The notes beneath the pieces are model-generated. The model was not told the DNA's origin. It saw nothing but the letters and a program-made list of their open reading frames with translations, and ran no database searches. The translations under genes were made by a program, and so were the position numbers. This document shows, one piece after another, positions 15,601 to 21,096 of a DNA stretch of 21,096 bases (position 1 is the first letter of the stretch; each line of letters opens with the position of its first letter). The stretch is from Halieaceae bacterium UBA6060 (GTDB lineage Bacteria > Pseudomonadota > Gammaproteobacteria > Pseudomonadales > Halieaceae), in NCBI GenBank assembly GCA_002428935.1, contig DIYG01000161.1, positions 1 through 21,096 on the forward strand, given 5' to 3'.

Positions 15601-16335
15601 AAGGAACTGTTTGCCGATGCTCAGGCAATGCTGAAGCAGATCGTTGAAGAGAACTGGTTAACGCCGCGAGCGGTTGTCGGATTCTGGCCCGCCCATTCTA
15701 ACGGCGAGGATATAGTGCTTGAGGGCGGCGACGTCGATGGCACCCTGCTCCATCATCTTCGTCAGCAGGGAGACAAACCCAACGGTCAGCCCAATTTCAG
15801 CCTCAGCGATTATGTAGCGCCGCAGAACGACTTTGTCGGCGGTTTCGTCGTGACCACGGGCCATGGCGTTGCCGAACGGGCTGCCGCATTTGAAGCCAAT
15901 CACGATGATTACAGCGCGATTATGCTCAAAGCTCTGGCGGATCGACTCGCCGAGTCCCTGGCAGAACACATGCACCGGCGAGTGCGCAAAGAGCTGTGGG
16001 GCTATGCCAAAGAGGAAGCTTTGGACAACGAAGCCTTGATCCGTGAGCGCTATGAGGGAATTCGCCCTGCCCCGGGCTACCCCGCTTGTCCCGATCACAC
16101 GGAGAAGCGCACTCTATTTGCGTTGTTGGATGCTCAGGAAAAAACTGGAGTGAGCCTTTCGGACAACTTTGCCATGGAGCCCGCGGCATCCGTCAGCGGC
16201 TGGTATTTTGCCCATCCCGATACACGATACTTTGCCGTGGGTAAAATAGGCGAGGACCAGTTAGCATCGCTGGCGGAGCGGAAAGGAATGCCCGTCGACG
16301 AGCTTCGTCGCTGGCTGGCGCCAAACCTCGATTAA
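12673..16335 (+). CDS. metH: Cobalamin-dependent methionine synthase MetH
   Basis: 1220 residues from the chosen start (E. coli 1227). It moves the methyl group of 5-methyltetrahydrofolate through cobalamin to homocysteine, making methionine. Domains in order: homocysteine-binding barrel with zinc ligands Cys250 (VGSNCG) and Cys313/Cys314 (GGCCGTTP); pterin-binding barrel (NVGERCNVTGS, about 345-620); cap and cobalamin-binding domain with His761 as lower cobalt ligand (DVHDIGKNIVG, E. coli His759); and the SAM-binding reactivation domain with RPAPGYPACPDHTEK starting at Arg1131. All key residues are present. The reading frame is open upstream to an ATG at 12595, but that ATG lies in the -10 box; ATG 12673 puts ILVIDGAMGTM where E. 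coli has it. The ribosome site is weak. Transcribed divergently from nfuA and followed after 34 bases by a DUF2970 gene. Confidence 0.97.
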   Translation: MNAPVPSLSAVELALQTRILVIDGAMGTMIQAEGLEEADYRGQRFIDHKGDLKGNNDLLSLTRPDIIRKIHRAYLDAGADLIETNTFNSTAIAQEDYSLPELAAELNLASAQLAREIADEVSRETPHKPRFVAGVLGPTPRTASISPDVNDPGARNIDFARLAEDYAVAARGLLEGGVDLLLIETVFDTLNAKAAIYAIEEVFTALSRRVPVMISVTYPDVSGRNLSGQSPSAFWNSVAHARPLVVGSNCGRRFEEVRPFLEELAQASDAYFSAHLNAGLPNAFGEYDETPEVMAEEFRGFAERGFLNVAGGCCGTTPAHIRAIADAVADLPPRPLPQLPAACRLSGLEPYSFGPDSLFVNVGERCNVTGSARFKKLILGGDYEAALDVARRQVEDGAQIIDINMDEGMLDAEEAMVTFLNLVASEPDISRVPIMVDSSKWSVIEAGLRCIQGKAIVNSISLKAGEDEFLEQAALCQRYGAAVVVMAFDEDGQADSLQRRQEICQRSYQLLRERLDFVAEDIIFDPNIFAIATGIEAHNSYAVDFIKATRWIKDNLPGAKVSGGVSNVSFSFRGNNPVREAIHSVFLYHAIRAGMDMGIVNAGQLAVYDELPAELRDAVEDVVLNRRDDGTERLLDIAARFQGDGSSSARTEDLSWREAPVAKRLEYALVKGINSYIEEDAEEARQEAKRPIEVIEGPLMDGMNVVGDLFGQGKMFLPQVVKSARVMKQAVAYLQPYIEDEKVAGSSNGKILMATVKGDVHDIGKNIVGVVLQCNNYEVIDLGVMVHCEEILRVAQEENVDVIGLSGLITPSLDEMVHVAGEMQRQDFKVPLMIGGATTSKAHTAVKIEPCYENDLVVYVPDASRSVAVASQLLGDNKARFVDEHRIEYDNVRERMAKRKPKQKRLSYASALANRAEFDWSAHEVITPSFTGARVFEDVDLASLIETIDWTPFFITWELAGKYPRIFDDPVVGEQAKELFADAQAMLKQIVEENWLTPRAVVGFWPAHSNGEDIVLEGGDVDGTLLHHLRQQGDKPNGQPNFSLSDYVAPQNDFVGGFVVTTGHGVAERAAAFEANHDDYSAIMLKALADRLAESLAEHMHRRVRKELWGYAKEEALDNEALIRERYEGIRPAPGYPACPDHTEKRTLFALLDAQEKTGVSLSDNFAMEPAASVSGWYFAHPDTRYFAVGKIGEDQLASLAERKGMPVDELRRWLAPNLD

Positions 16336-16369
16336 GCCTCTACCGACTTTTCAGGAGAACAAATCCCCC

Positions 16370-16609
16370 ATGAGCAATGATTCCACGGCCCAGGAACAAA
16401 ATCCGTCTGAGAAACGCGGCGCCCTGAATATCCTTCAGGTTGTCAGCAGCGTCTTCGCCGCGGGATTAGGGGTGCAGAGCAGCAAAAACCGTGAACGAGA
16501 TTTCCAGCAGGGCCGAGCCGGAACCTTCATTGTCGCGGGACTGGTGTTCACCGCGCTGTTTATCGGCGCGGTTTACACCGTCGTAAGTATGGTACTGGCA
16601 ACGCGTTAG
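16370..16609 (+). CDS. DUF2970 small membrane protein
   Basis: 79 residues with the DUF2970 pattern: a short polar N-terminus, an amphipathic segment (LNILQVVSSVFAAGLGV), the conserved QSSKNRERDFQQG loop, then one clear membrane helix (FIVAGLVFTALFIGAVYTVVSMVL). The first hydrophobic stretch may be half-embedded. Function is unknown; the family is widespread in beta- and gammaproteobacteria as a small inner-membrane protein. AGGAG at 16353-16357 lies 12 bases before the ATG, slightly far but strong. The gene starts 34 bases after the metH stop on the same strand with no terminator between, so the two are probably co-transcribed. Its stop overlaps, tail to tail, the stop of the small minus-strand gene. 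Confidence 0.85.
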   Translation: MSNDSTAQEQNPSEKRGALNILQVVSSVFAAGLGVQSSKNRERDFQQGRAGTFIVAGLVFTALFIGAVYTVVSMVLATR

Positions 16610-16716
16610 CTGGGCATACCAGCAAGCCAGAGAGAAACCGTCGCAACGATTACCGTAACAATGACTACCGTGGCGATAGCGTCAACGCTGCTGTCGGATT
16701 TTTCTGAACCGGCCAT
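16606..16716 (-). CDS. Unannotated 36-residue single-span membrane protein
   Basis: A short reading frame, ATG at 16714-16716 to TAA at 16606-16608. The product begins MAGSEKSDSSVDAIA, continues as an unbroken hydrophobic helix (TVVIVTVIVATVSLWLAG) and ends MPS. AAGGAG with five bases to the ATG is one of the best ribosome sites in the window, which is the main reason to believe the gene. An acidic/polar N-terminus plus one helix fits a small inner-membrane subunit or regulator. The frame ends inside the stop region of the convergent DUF2970 gene (four bases overlap). I do not recognise a family. Alternative: a chance frame, which is unlikely given the ribosome site plus helix. Confidence 0.68.
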   Translation of the reverse strand: MAGSEKSDSSVDAIATVVIVTVIVATVSLWLAGMPS

Positions 16717-17061
16717 AGGGTCTCCTTCTTCCTTTGTCTAATGACTGTGTCTAATTTCTGAGTCTGGGTATGCCTGCCAGCATCGATCTGTCAGGGGCCA
16801 AAAGCTAAGAGTCGTTAGCCCGTAGCTTGCGCCTGGTCAAGGCGGCTACCGCGCTAAGTCGGTAGCGTAACGTCCGTCATAACCCAGGATTCTAAGCGCG
16901 CGGAAGTTTAGCACCCAGCCGCCTTCATCCCAAGCCTTGGGCGCCCCCGTGGCACCTTACCCAAGGACCTTCGCTAACAGTTTTAAGCTTATGAAAAATA
17001 AAAATAATTGATTCGGTGGCGTTGCCCGTAGAATGCGCCCTCGCAACGATAATCCGAGCCC
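16717..17061. other. Gene-poor stretch upstream of the small protein and of cysI
   Basis: 345 bases with no credible gene; the only ATG frames are 12 codons or shorter. Contents: two direct copies of TGTCTAAT (16735-16742 and 16748-16755), 13 bases apart, upstream of the small minus-strand gene; a perfect GCTAA/TTAGC pair (16804-16808 with 16815-16819); a 7-bp perfect hairpin GCTACCG/CGGTAGC (16845-16851 with 16860-16866); and an A/T-rich tract from 16980 to 17012 before cysI. The minus strand has TTGACC followed after 17 bases by TAACGA, a weak promoter candidate for the small gene. Confidence 0.5.
17008..17034 (+). promoter_or_regulatory. Possible cysI promoter
   Basis: TTGATT (17008-17013), a short 15-base spacer and TAGAAT (17029-17034), just downstream of an A/T-rich tract (TTTTAAGCTTATGAAAA and AAATAAAAATAATTG) that would suit a CysB-type activator. 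Spacer length and -35 quality are sub-optimal, as expected for an activated sulfur-assimilation gene. No clear CysB consensus could be drawn by eye. Confidence 0.4.
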
Positions 17062-18720
17062 ATGTATCAATACGACGAATTAGACCAGACCCTGGTGGAC
17101 GAGCGTGTCGCGCAGTTCCGCGAGCAGACCGAACGGTATCTGCGCGGCGAGCTGTCCGACGCACAGTTTCTGCCTTTGCGCCTGCAAAACGGCCTTTATG
17201 TGCAGCGCCTGGCCCCCATGCTGCGTATCGCCGTGCCCTATGGTCTCATCAGCAGCCACCAGTTACGGGCCATAGCTGATATCAGTCGTCGCTACGACAA
17301 GGGCTATGGGCACATCAGTACCCGCCAGAACATCCAACTGAACTGGCCCCAGCTGGAGGATGTTCCCGACATCCTCGCTGATTTGGCGGCGGTACAAATG
17401 CACGCCATCCAAACCAGCGGAAACTGCATCCGTAACACCACCACGGACCAGTTTGCTGGTGTCGCCGCCGACGAGATCGTGGATCCGAGGCCTTACTGCG
17501 AACTGATTCGCCAGTGGTCAACCCTCCATCCGGAATTTGCCTTCCTACCGCGCAAATTCAAGATTGCCGTAAACGGCGCCAAAAGCGATCGCGCAGCCAT
17601 TCACTTCCACGATGTCGGTGTTGAGTTGTATCGCGGCGCTGACGATCAAGTCTTATTGCGATTCCTGGTGGGCGGCGGTCTCGGCCGTACGCCGATGGTG
17701 GGCAGCGTCATTCGTGATGACGTGGCGGTCGAGCACCTTCTGACCTACCTCGACGCAATTCTGCGGGTATACAACCTGCGCGGTCGGCGGGATAACAAGT
17801 ACAAGGCGCGCATCAAGATCTTGGTTAAGGCCATGGGAGTTGAAGCTTTCCGTGAGGCCGTGGATGCCGAATGGGAGCAAAGTCGAAACGGCCCCAACAC
17901 GCTAACCACGGAAGAGATTGAACGGGTGGCTGGACATTTCACCGCTCCGGCCTATGAATCCCTGGATATGCAAGCGGAGGACGCTTTCCTGCAGGAGGCC
18001 TGCGAGAGAGATTCTCTCTTTGCCGGGTGGGTCAAGCGAAACACCCAGGCTCATCGTCAGGGGGGCTATCGGGCCGTAACCGTGACCTTGAAAGCTACCG
18101 GTCAAGCGCCGGGCGATGTAAGCGCAGCGCAGATGGAGGCCCTGGCGGACCTGTCGGATCGTTACTCCTTTGGGGAACTACGCACAACGCACCAGCAGAA
18201 CATTGTGTTGGCCGATGTGCGGGCCAGTGAGTTACTTGCCCTTTGGCAAGCATTGCAGCCCCTGGGGTTATCCGCCTCCAATGCAGGACATATTACGGAT
18301 CTCATTTGCTGTCCGGGTGGGGACTTTTGCTCCCTGGCGAATGCCAAGTCCATTCCTGTGGCTCAGGCTCTTCAGGAACGCTTCGAGGCCATGGATTATC
18401 AATATGATCTTGGCCCCCTGGAGCTGAACATATCCGGCTGTATGAATGCTTGTGGCCACCACCACGTGGGCCATATCGGCATTCTCGGCGTAGATAAGAA
18501 GGGCCAAGAGTTCTACCAAATCTGTCTTGGTGGCTCCCAGGCGGGCAAAGCACGGGTGGCGCAGATCCTTGGCCCATCCTTCAGTCGTGCCGATGTGCCC
18601 GATGTCATCGAAAAACTGTTGCAGAAGTACGTCGAGTTACGCAGCTCTGAGCAGGAAACCTTTATTGCGGTGTTTGAACGCACCGGCATCCAAGCTTTCA
18701 AGGAGGCGGTCTATGGATAA
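17062..18720 (+). CDS. cysI: Sulfite reductase hemoprotein (Pseudomonas-type CysI)
   Basis: 552 residues. It reduces sulfite to sulfide with six electrons in assimilatory sulfate reduction, in the cytosol. The fold has two ferredoxin-like half-domains and two catalytic domains. LRLQNGLYVQRLAPMLR and YGHISTRQNIQLNW are siroheme/substrate-binding stretches. The coupled 4Fe-4S/siroheme centre has Cys417 and Cys423 (CPGGDFC) and Cys460 and Cys464 (GCMNAC), with Cys464 expected to bridge to the siroheme. The N-terminus MYQYDELDQTLVDERVAQFREQ closely resembles Pseudomonas CysI. A nitrite reductase is the alternative, but the DUF934 partner favours sulfite. No flavoprotein CysJ is nearby, so the electron donor is not evident. 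The ribosome site is weak; the end overlaps the DUF934 start. Confidence 0.92.
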   Translation: MYQYDELDQTLVDERVAQFREQTERYLRGELSDAQFLPLRLQNGLYVQRLAPMLRIAVPYGLISSHQLRAIADISRRYDKGYGHISTRQNIQLNWPQLEDVPDILADLAAVQMHAIQTSGNCIRNTTTDQFAGVAADEIVDPRPYCELIRQWSTLHPEFAFLPRKFKIAVNGAKSDRAAIHFHDVGVELYRGADDQVLLRFLVGGGLGRTPMVGSVIRDDVAVEHLLTYLDAILRVYNLRGRRDNKYKARIKILVKAMGVEAFREAVDAEWEQSRNGPNTLTTEEIERVAGHFTAPAYESLDMQAEDAFLQEACERDSLFAGWVKRNTQAHRQGGYRAVTVTLKATGQAPGDVSAAQMEALADLSDRYSFGELRTTHQQNIVLADVRASELLALWQALQPLGLSASNAGHITDLICCPGGDFCSLANAKSIPVAQALQERFEAMDYQYDLGPLELNISGCMNACGHHHVGHIGILGVDKKGQEFYQICLGGSQAGKARVAQILGPSFSRADVPDVIEKLLQKYVELRSSEQETFIAVFERTGIQAFKEAVYG

Positions 18721-19150
18721 GCCCGAACGCAACGAGAGCGGCGGTCTGGAGCTAACTCCCGTCGCCTATCCTGAATATCGCCTGGAAGAGTGGCTGGCCA
18801 TTGGCCGCCCTCAAGAAGCAGTGCTTGTCCTGGAGGGAGAAGGCGACTTCGATGAACACTATGCCGCCCTCTCCCAGGTCCATGCGGTGATCATCGAATT
18901 TGGCGTGTTCATGGACGGGCGTGGCTTTAGTCATGCGCGTAAACTGCGTGAACTCGGGTTTGAGGGTGAGCTTCTCGCGGCGGGTGAGGTATTACCTGAC
19001 CAATGGCAGTTCCTTCAGCGCTGTGGCTTTAGCGGACTGCGCGACCCTCAGATTGCCGACGTGGCGGCAGATTTGCAGAGATTCAGTGAGGCCTATCAAA
19101 CGGACACGCTGCAGACCCAGCCCCTATTTCGCCGGCGGGCATCCCAGTAG
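18713..19150 (+). CDS. DUF934 protein linked to sulfite reduction
   Basis: 145 residues, soluble, no membrane segment. The family (DUF934, COG3749) is annotated only by its regular linkage to sulfite reductase. Visible conserved stretches are VIIEFGVFMDGRGFSHARKLRELGFEGELLAAGEVLPDQ and QRCGFSGL, here interrupted in my citation only by naming: the family hallmark is the F-x-D-G-R-G-x-S dipeptide-rich loop followed by a Leu-rich helix. Its ATG (18713) overlaps the cysI stop by 8 bases and has AAGGAGG six bases upstream, within cysI, so translation is strongly coupled. A role as assembly factor or electron-supply partner of CysI is plausible; the family has few conserved cysteines and this member has one (Cys in QRCGF), so a redox cofactor role is not supported by sequence. 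Confidence 0.9.
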   Translation: MDKPERNESGGLELTPVAYPEYRLEEWLAIGRPQEAVLVLEGEGDFDEHYAALSQVHAVIIEFGVFMDGRGFSHARKLRELGFEGELLAAGEVLPDQWQFLQRCGFSGLRDPQIADVAADLQRFSEAYQTDTLQTQPLFRRRASQ

Positions 19151-19345
19151 CAGGCGGAAGTGTTGCAGTGATCGAGGGGCGATTCTCGATCGCTCGACCC
19201 GCGACACTCTACTCTCGATTCTTTCCTTCCCCTCGCTGCTTGGTGTTCCTCCCGAAGGTAGCCAATAACACGCCCACGGAAACGGACTGATACACTTCCT
19301 CTTTCTGCGTTTTGCGCGCGTCGCCGCTGATGCCCAGGGCCGCTC
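19151..19345. other. Intergenic region before the antiporter, with a hairpin
   Basis: 195 bases without a gene. GATCGAG (19170-19176) and CTCGATC (19185-19191) form a perfect 7-bp stem with an eight-base loop, 20 bases after the DUF934 stop. No T run follows, so it is at most a weak terminator or mRNA end-protecting hairpin for cysI-DUF934. No convincing promoter for the antiporter was found; TACACT at about 19302-19307 is the best -10-like hexamer and has no -35. Confidence 0.4.
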
Positions 19346-20521
19346 ATGGAAGCCAGCTCCGTTACTTTCGCTTTTTTCCTGATCTTTAGCGGCGCGGCCG
19401 TTCTCGCATCCATTGCCCTGTATACCCGCCAGCCTCTGATCATCGCCTATATCGCCCTGGGCGCGCTTATCGGCCCCTACGGCCTAACCCTGGTTACCGA
19501 TCTCCAACTCCTGTCTGACATCGGGCACATCGGCATCATCTTTCTGCTTTTTCTCCTCGGCCTGGATATGCAACCCCAGGCGCTGGTGGCTACCTTGCGC
19601 AAATCGACGGTCGTGGGTCTGGCTAGCTCAGCGGTGTTTTTTCTGCTGTCCTGGTTACTGGCGATGGTGTTTATCGACAACCCCAATCAGGCCGCGATAG
19701 TGGGTGTTGCGATGATGTTTTCCTCCACCATCATCGGGATCAAACTCTTACCCACCACGGTGCTTCACCACCGGCATATCGGCGAAATGATGATTGGCCT
19801 GCTGCTGCTTCAGGATCTTCTGGCCATCATTGCCCTGGTGTTGATTATGGCCAGCGGAGGAGCGAGCGAGGGTGATGCGGCACGGCAGATTCTCTTTGTG
19901 TTGCTGGCCCTTCCCGCTCTGGGTGTCGGCGCCTGGGCTACGGTGCGTTTTGTGCTCTTACCGCTTATTCAGCGCTTCGATCGTTTCCACGAGTACATCT
20001 TTCTGCTGGCTATCGGCTGGTGCCTTGGCGTGGCCGAAGCCGCTCATCTCCTGGGGCTCTCCGCGGAAATCGGGGCCTTCGTTGCGGGAGTAGCTATCGC
20101 GACCAGCCCCATCGCCCAATACATTGCGGTCAATCTAAAGCCCCTGCGAGACTTTTTCCTGATCCTGTTCTTCTTCGCTGTCGGAGCTCGCTTCGATCTA
20201 AGCATGTTGCCCGTGGTCTGGCTTTCGGCCTTGTGCCTGGCGGTGCTCGTGCTAGCGATGAAACCGGTGGTTTATCGCTTTCTCCTGAAAGGCGTCAGCG
20301 AACGACGGGAGCTGGCCTGGGATCTGGGTTTTCGCCTGGGCCAGGCCAGTGAGTTCTCGTTACTCATTGCCTATATCGCTTTGGACGCGGGGCTGATTGC
20401 CGTCAATACCTCCCTCACCATCCAGGCGGCAACGATTATTACCCTCCTCGTCTCTTCGTACATCGTGGTGCTGAATTACCCGACCCCCATCGCTATCCGG
20501 GATCGGTTGCGGCGAGACTAG
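19346..20521 (+). CDS. CPA2-family cation:proton antiporter (membrane domain only)
   Basis: 391 residues, nearly all hydrophobic, with about eleven to thirteen membrane helices in the inner membrane. Family marks: the N-terminal RQPLIIAYIALGALIGPYGL, the LLFLLGLDMQP helix, SSTIIGIKLLP, a Gln156-Asp157 pair in LLLLQDLLAI matching the ion-exchange QD of KefB/KefC, EIGAFVAGVAIATSP, and FFAVGARFDLS. It should exchange K+ or Na+ for H+. KefB and KefC carry a cytosolic RCK (TrkA-N) domain after the membrane part; here the protein ends directly after the last helix (SSYIVVLNYPTPIAIRDRLRRD), so ligand gating of that type is missing. AGGG lies eight bases before the ATG. Transcribed alone; the following gene is convergent. 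Confidence 0.9.
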   Translation: MEASSVTFAFFLIFSGAAVLASIALYTRQPLIIAYIALGALIGPYGLTLVTDLQLLSDIGHIGIIFLLFLLGLDMQPQALVATLRKSTVVGLASSAVFFLLSWLLAMVFIDNPNQAAIVGVAMMFSSTIIGIKLLPTTVLHHRHIGEMMIGLLLLQDLLAIIALVLIMASGGASEGDAARQILFVLLALPALGVGAWATVRFVLLPLIQRFDRFHEYIFLLAIGWCLGVAEAAHLLGLSAEIGAFVAGVAIATSPIAQYIAVNLKPLRDFFLILFFFAVGARFDLSMLPVVWLSALCLAVLVLAMKPVVYRFLLKGVSERRELAWDLGFRLGQASEFSLLIAYIALDAGLIAVNTSLTIQAATIITLLVSSYIVVLNYPTPIAIRDRLRRD

Positions 20522-20653
20522 CGGCGCGAGGTGTGATCAGGCCCTGCTATCGCTCGTAGTTTCCAGTGGGTGATAACCCAGGCCCTTGTAGTCGCTAGGG
20601 AACTGCGGGTTATAAGGTATTCAGGTATTTTCGTGAGAATCCCAGCCACAAAA
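20522..20653. other. Convergent gap between antiporter and etfA
   Basis: No gene. A short stem TGGGT/ACCCA (20567-20571 with 20576-20580, loop GATA) is present but lacks a T run. The strong terminator next to it is described separately. Confidence 0.45.
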
Positions 20654-20675
20654 AAAGCCCGCAAAAGCGGGCTTT
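20650..20675 (-). terminator. Rho-independent terminator of etfA
   Basis: AAAGCCCGC (20654-20662) and GCGGGCTTT (20667-20675) form a perfect 9-bp stem with an AAAA/TTTT loop. On the minus strand the stem ends in seven consecutive T, the classical layout, 28 bases past the etfA stop. On the plus strand only TTT follows, so it could stop the antiporter transcript weakly as well. Confidence 0.92.
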
Positions 20676-20702
20676 CGCAGAGCCTGAGGTGGCTTAGATA
20701 GC

Positions 20703-21096
20703 TTAGAGCTGAGCTTCCAACTCCGGCAGGGCTTCGAACAAGTCGGCCACCAGGCCATAGTCCGCGACCTGGAAGATGGGAGCATCTTCGTCTTTGTTGA
20801 TGGCTACGATGACCTTTGAGTCCTTCATACCCGCCAGGTGCTGGATTGCACCAGAAATCCCGACCGCGATGTACAGCTCCGGCGCGACGATCTTACCGGT
20901 TTGCCCCACCTGCATGTCGTTGGGAACAAAGCCCGCATCGACCGCAGCCCGGGATGCGCCAATAGCCGCGCCGAGCTTGTCAGCGATACCTTCCAGTAAT
21001 TTGAAGTTGTCGCCATTCTGCATGCCACGGCCACCGGAAATGACTACCGGCGCGGCGGTCAATTCTGGACGATCCGACTCCGCCAGTTCCTGGCCG
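20703..21096 (-). CDS. etfA: Electron transfer flavoprotein alpha subunit, C-terminal part (partial)
   Basis: About 131 C-terminal residues; the frame stays open through the right edge, so the N-terminal two thirds lie outside. EtfA with EtfB accepts electrons from acyl-CoA and related dehydrogenases and passes them to ETF-quinone oxidoreductase. The visible part is the FAD-binding domain: DRPELTAAPVVISGGRG, then GASRAAVDAGFVPNDMQVGQTGK, then APELYIAVGISGAIQHLAG and VIVAINKDEDAPIF. The Ser-Gly-Gly-Arg-Gly, Gln-Thr-Gly-Lys, Gln-His and Asn-Lys-Asp contacts to FAD are all present. It ends LPELEAQL. An in-frame TTG at 21060-21062 is only an internal Leu codon, not a start. etfB is expected further right, upstream of this gene. 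Confidence 0.96.
   Translation of the reverse strand, partial: GQELAESDRPELTAAPVVISGGRGMQNGDNFKLLEGIADKLGAAIGASRAAVDAGFVPNDMQVGQTGKIVAPELYIAVGISGAIQHLAGMKDSKVIVAINKDEDAPIFQVADYGLVADLFEALPELEAQL

Noticed and set aside
17062..18720. Nitrite reductase (NirB/NirA) instead of sulfite reductase
   Set aside because: The N-terminus resembles Pseudomonas CysI and the coupled DUF934 gene is a sulfite-reduction marker; no nitrate-assimilation gene is nearby.
1..21096. Mobile elements, CRISPR arrays, prophage or toxin-antitoxin genes
   Set aside because: No transposase, integrase, regular repeat array, att-like repeats or tRNA found; gene content is housekeeping throughout.

Overview
The window looks like ordinary chromosomal DNA of a moderately GC-rich gammaproteobacterium. 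The Pseudomonas-type one-gene CysI followed by a DUF934 gene, a Pseudomonas-like NfuA, a cobalamin-dependent MetH of almost E. coli length and a DUF2970 gene all point to the Pseudomonadales/Cellvibrionales side of the class; a marine OM60/NOR5-type organism is my guess, not something the sequence proves. I see no mobile element, CRISPR array, rRNA or tRNA.

Layout. Bases 1-76 hold the tail of a LysM-domain protein, meeting tail to tail a leftward pump operon (78-4342: lipoprotein membrane-fusion protein, then RND transporter). Next is a leftward two-gene DNA-repair operon (4453-10457): an AddB-like protein with a 4Fe-4S nuclease, then an AddA-like UvrD/RecB helicase-nuclease, with a 4-bp gene overlap. 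A divergent promoter region separates it from a class I DAHP synthase (10613-11686). nfuA (11841-12428, leftward) and metH (12673-16335, rightward) diverge from a control region of about 245 bp. metH is followed by a DUF2970 membrane protein and, convergent with it, an unannotated 36-residue membrane protein (16606-16716). After a gene-poor stretch come cysI and an overlapping DUF934 gene (17062-19150), a CPA2-type cation:proton antiporter without RCK domain (19346-20521), and the C-terminal third of etfA on the minus strand (20703 to the right edge) with its terminator.

How it fits together. The middle and right parts have a sulfur and iron-sulfur theme: NfuA carries Fe-S clusters, CysI needs a coupled siroheme/4Fe-4S centre to make sulfide, MetH makes methionine, and the AddB-like nuclease also has the four cysteines of an Fe-S staple. 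The nfuA-metH-cysI-DUF934 neighbourhood resembles, from memory, that of Pseudomonas aeruginosa, so this is probably old synteny.

The most informative non-coding region is 12429-12672. It holds an nfuA promoter with a perfect TATAAT and a strong match to an IscR type-1 operator, a metH promoter whose -35 lies inside a 24-bp palindrome, a second perfect dyad between them, and a strong hairpin in the metH leader. For metH and for the pump operon the most upstream ATG lies inside the -10 box, so translation must start further downstream. I did not find a clearly new multi-gene system; the best candidates for something undescribed are the 36-residue membrane protein and the metH control region.
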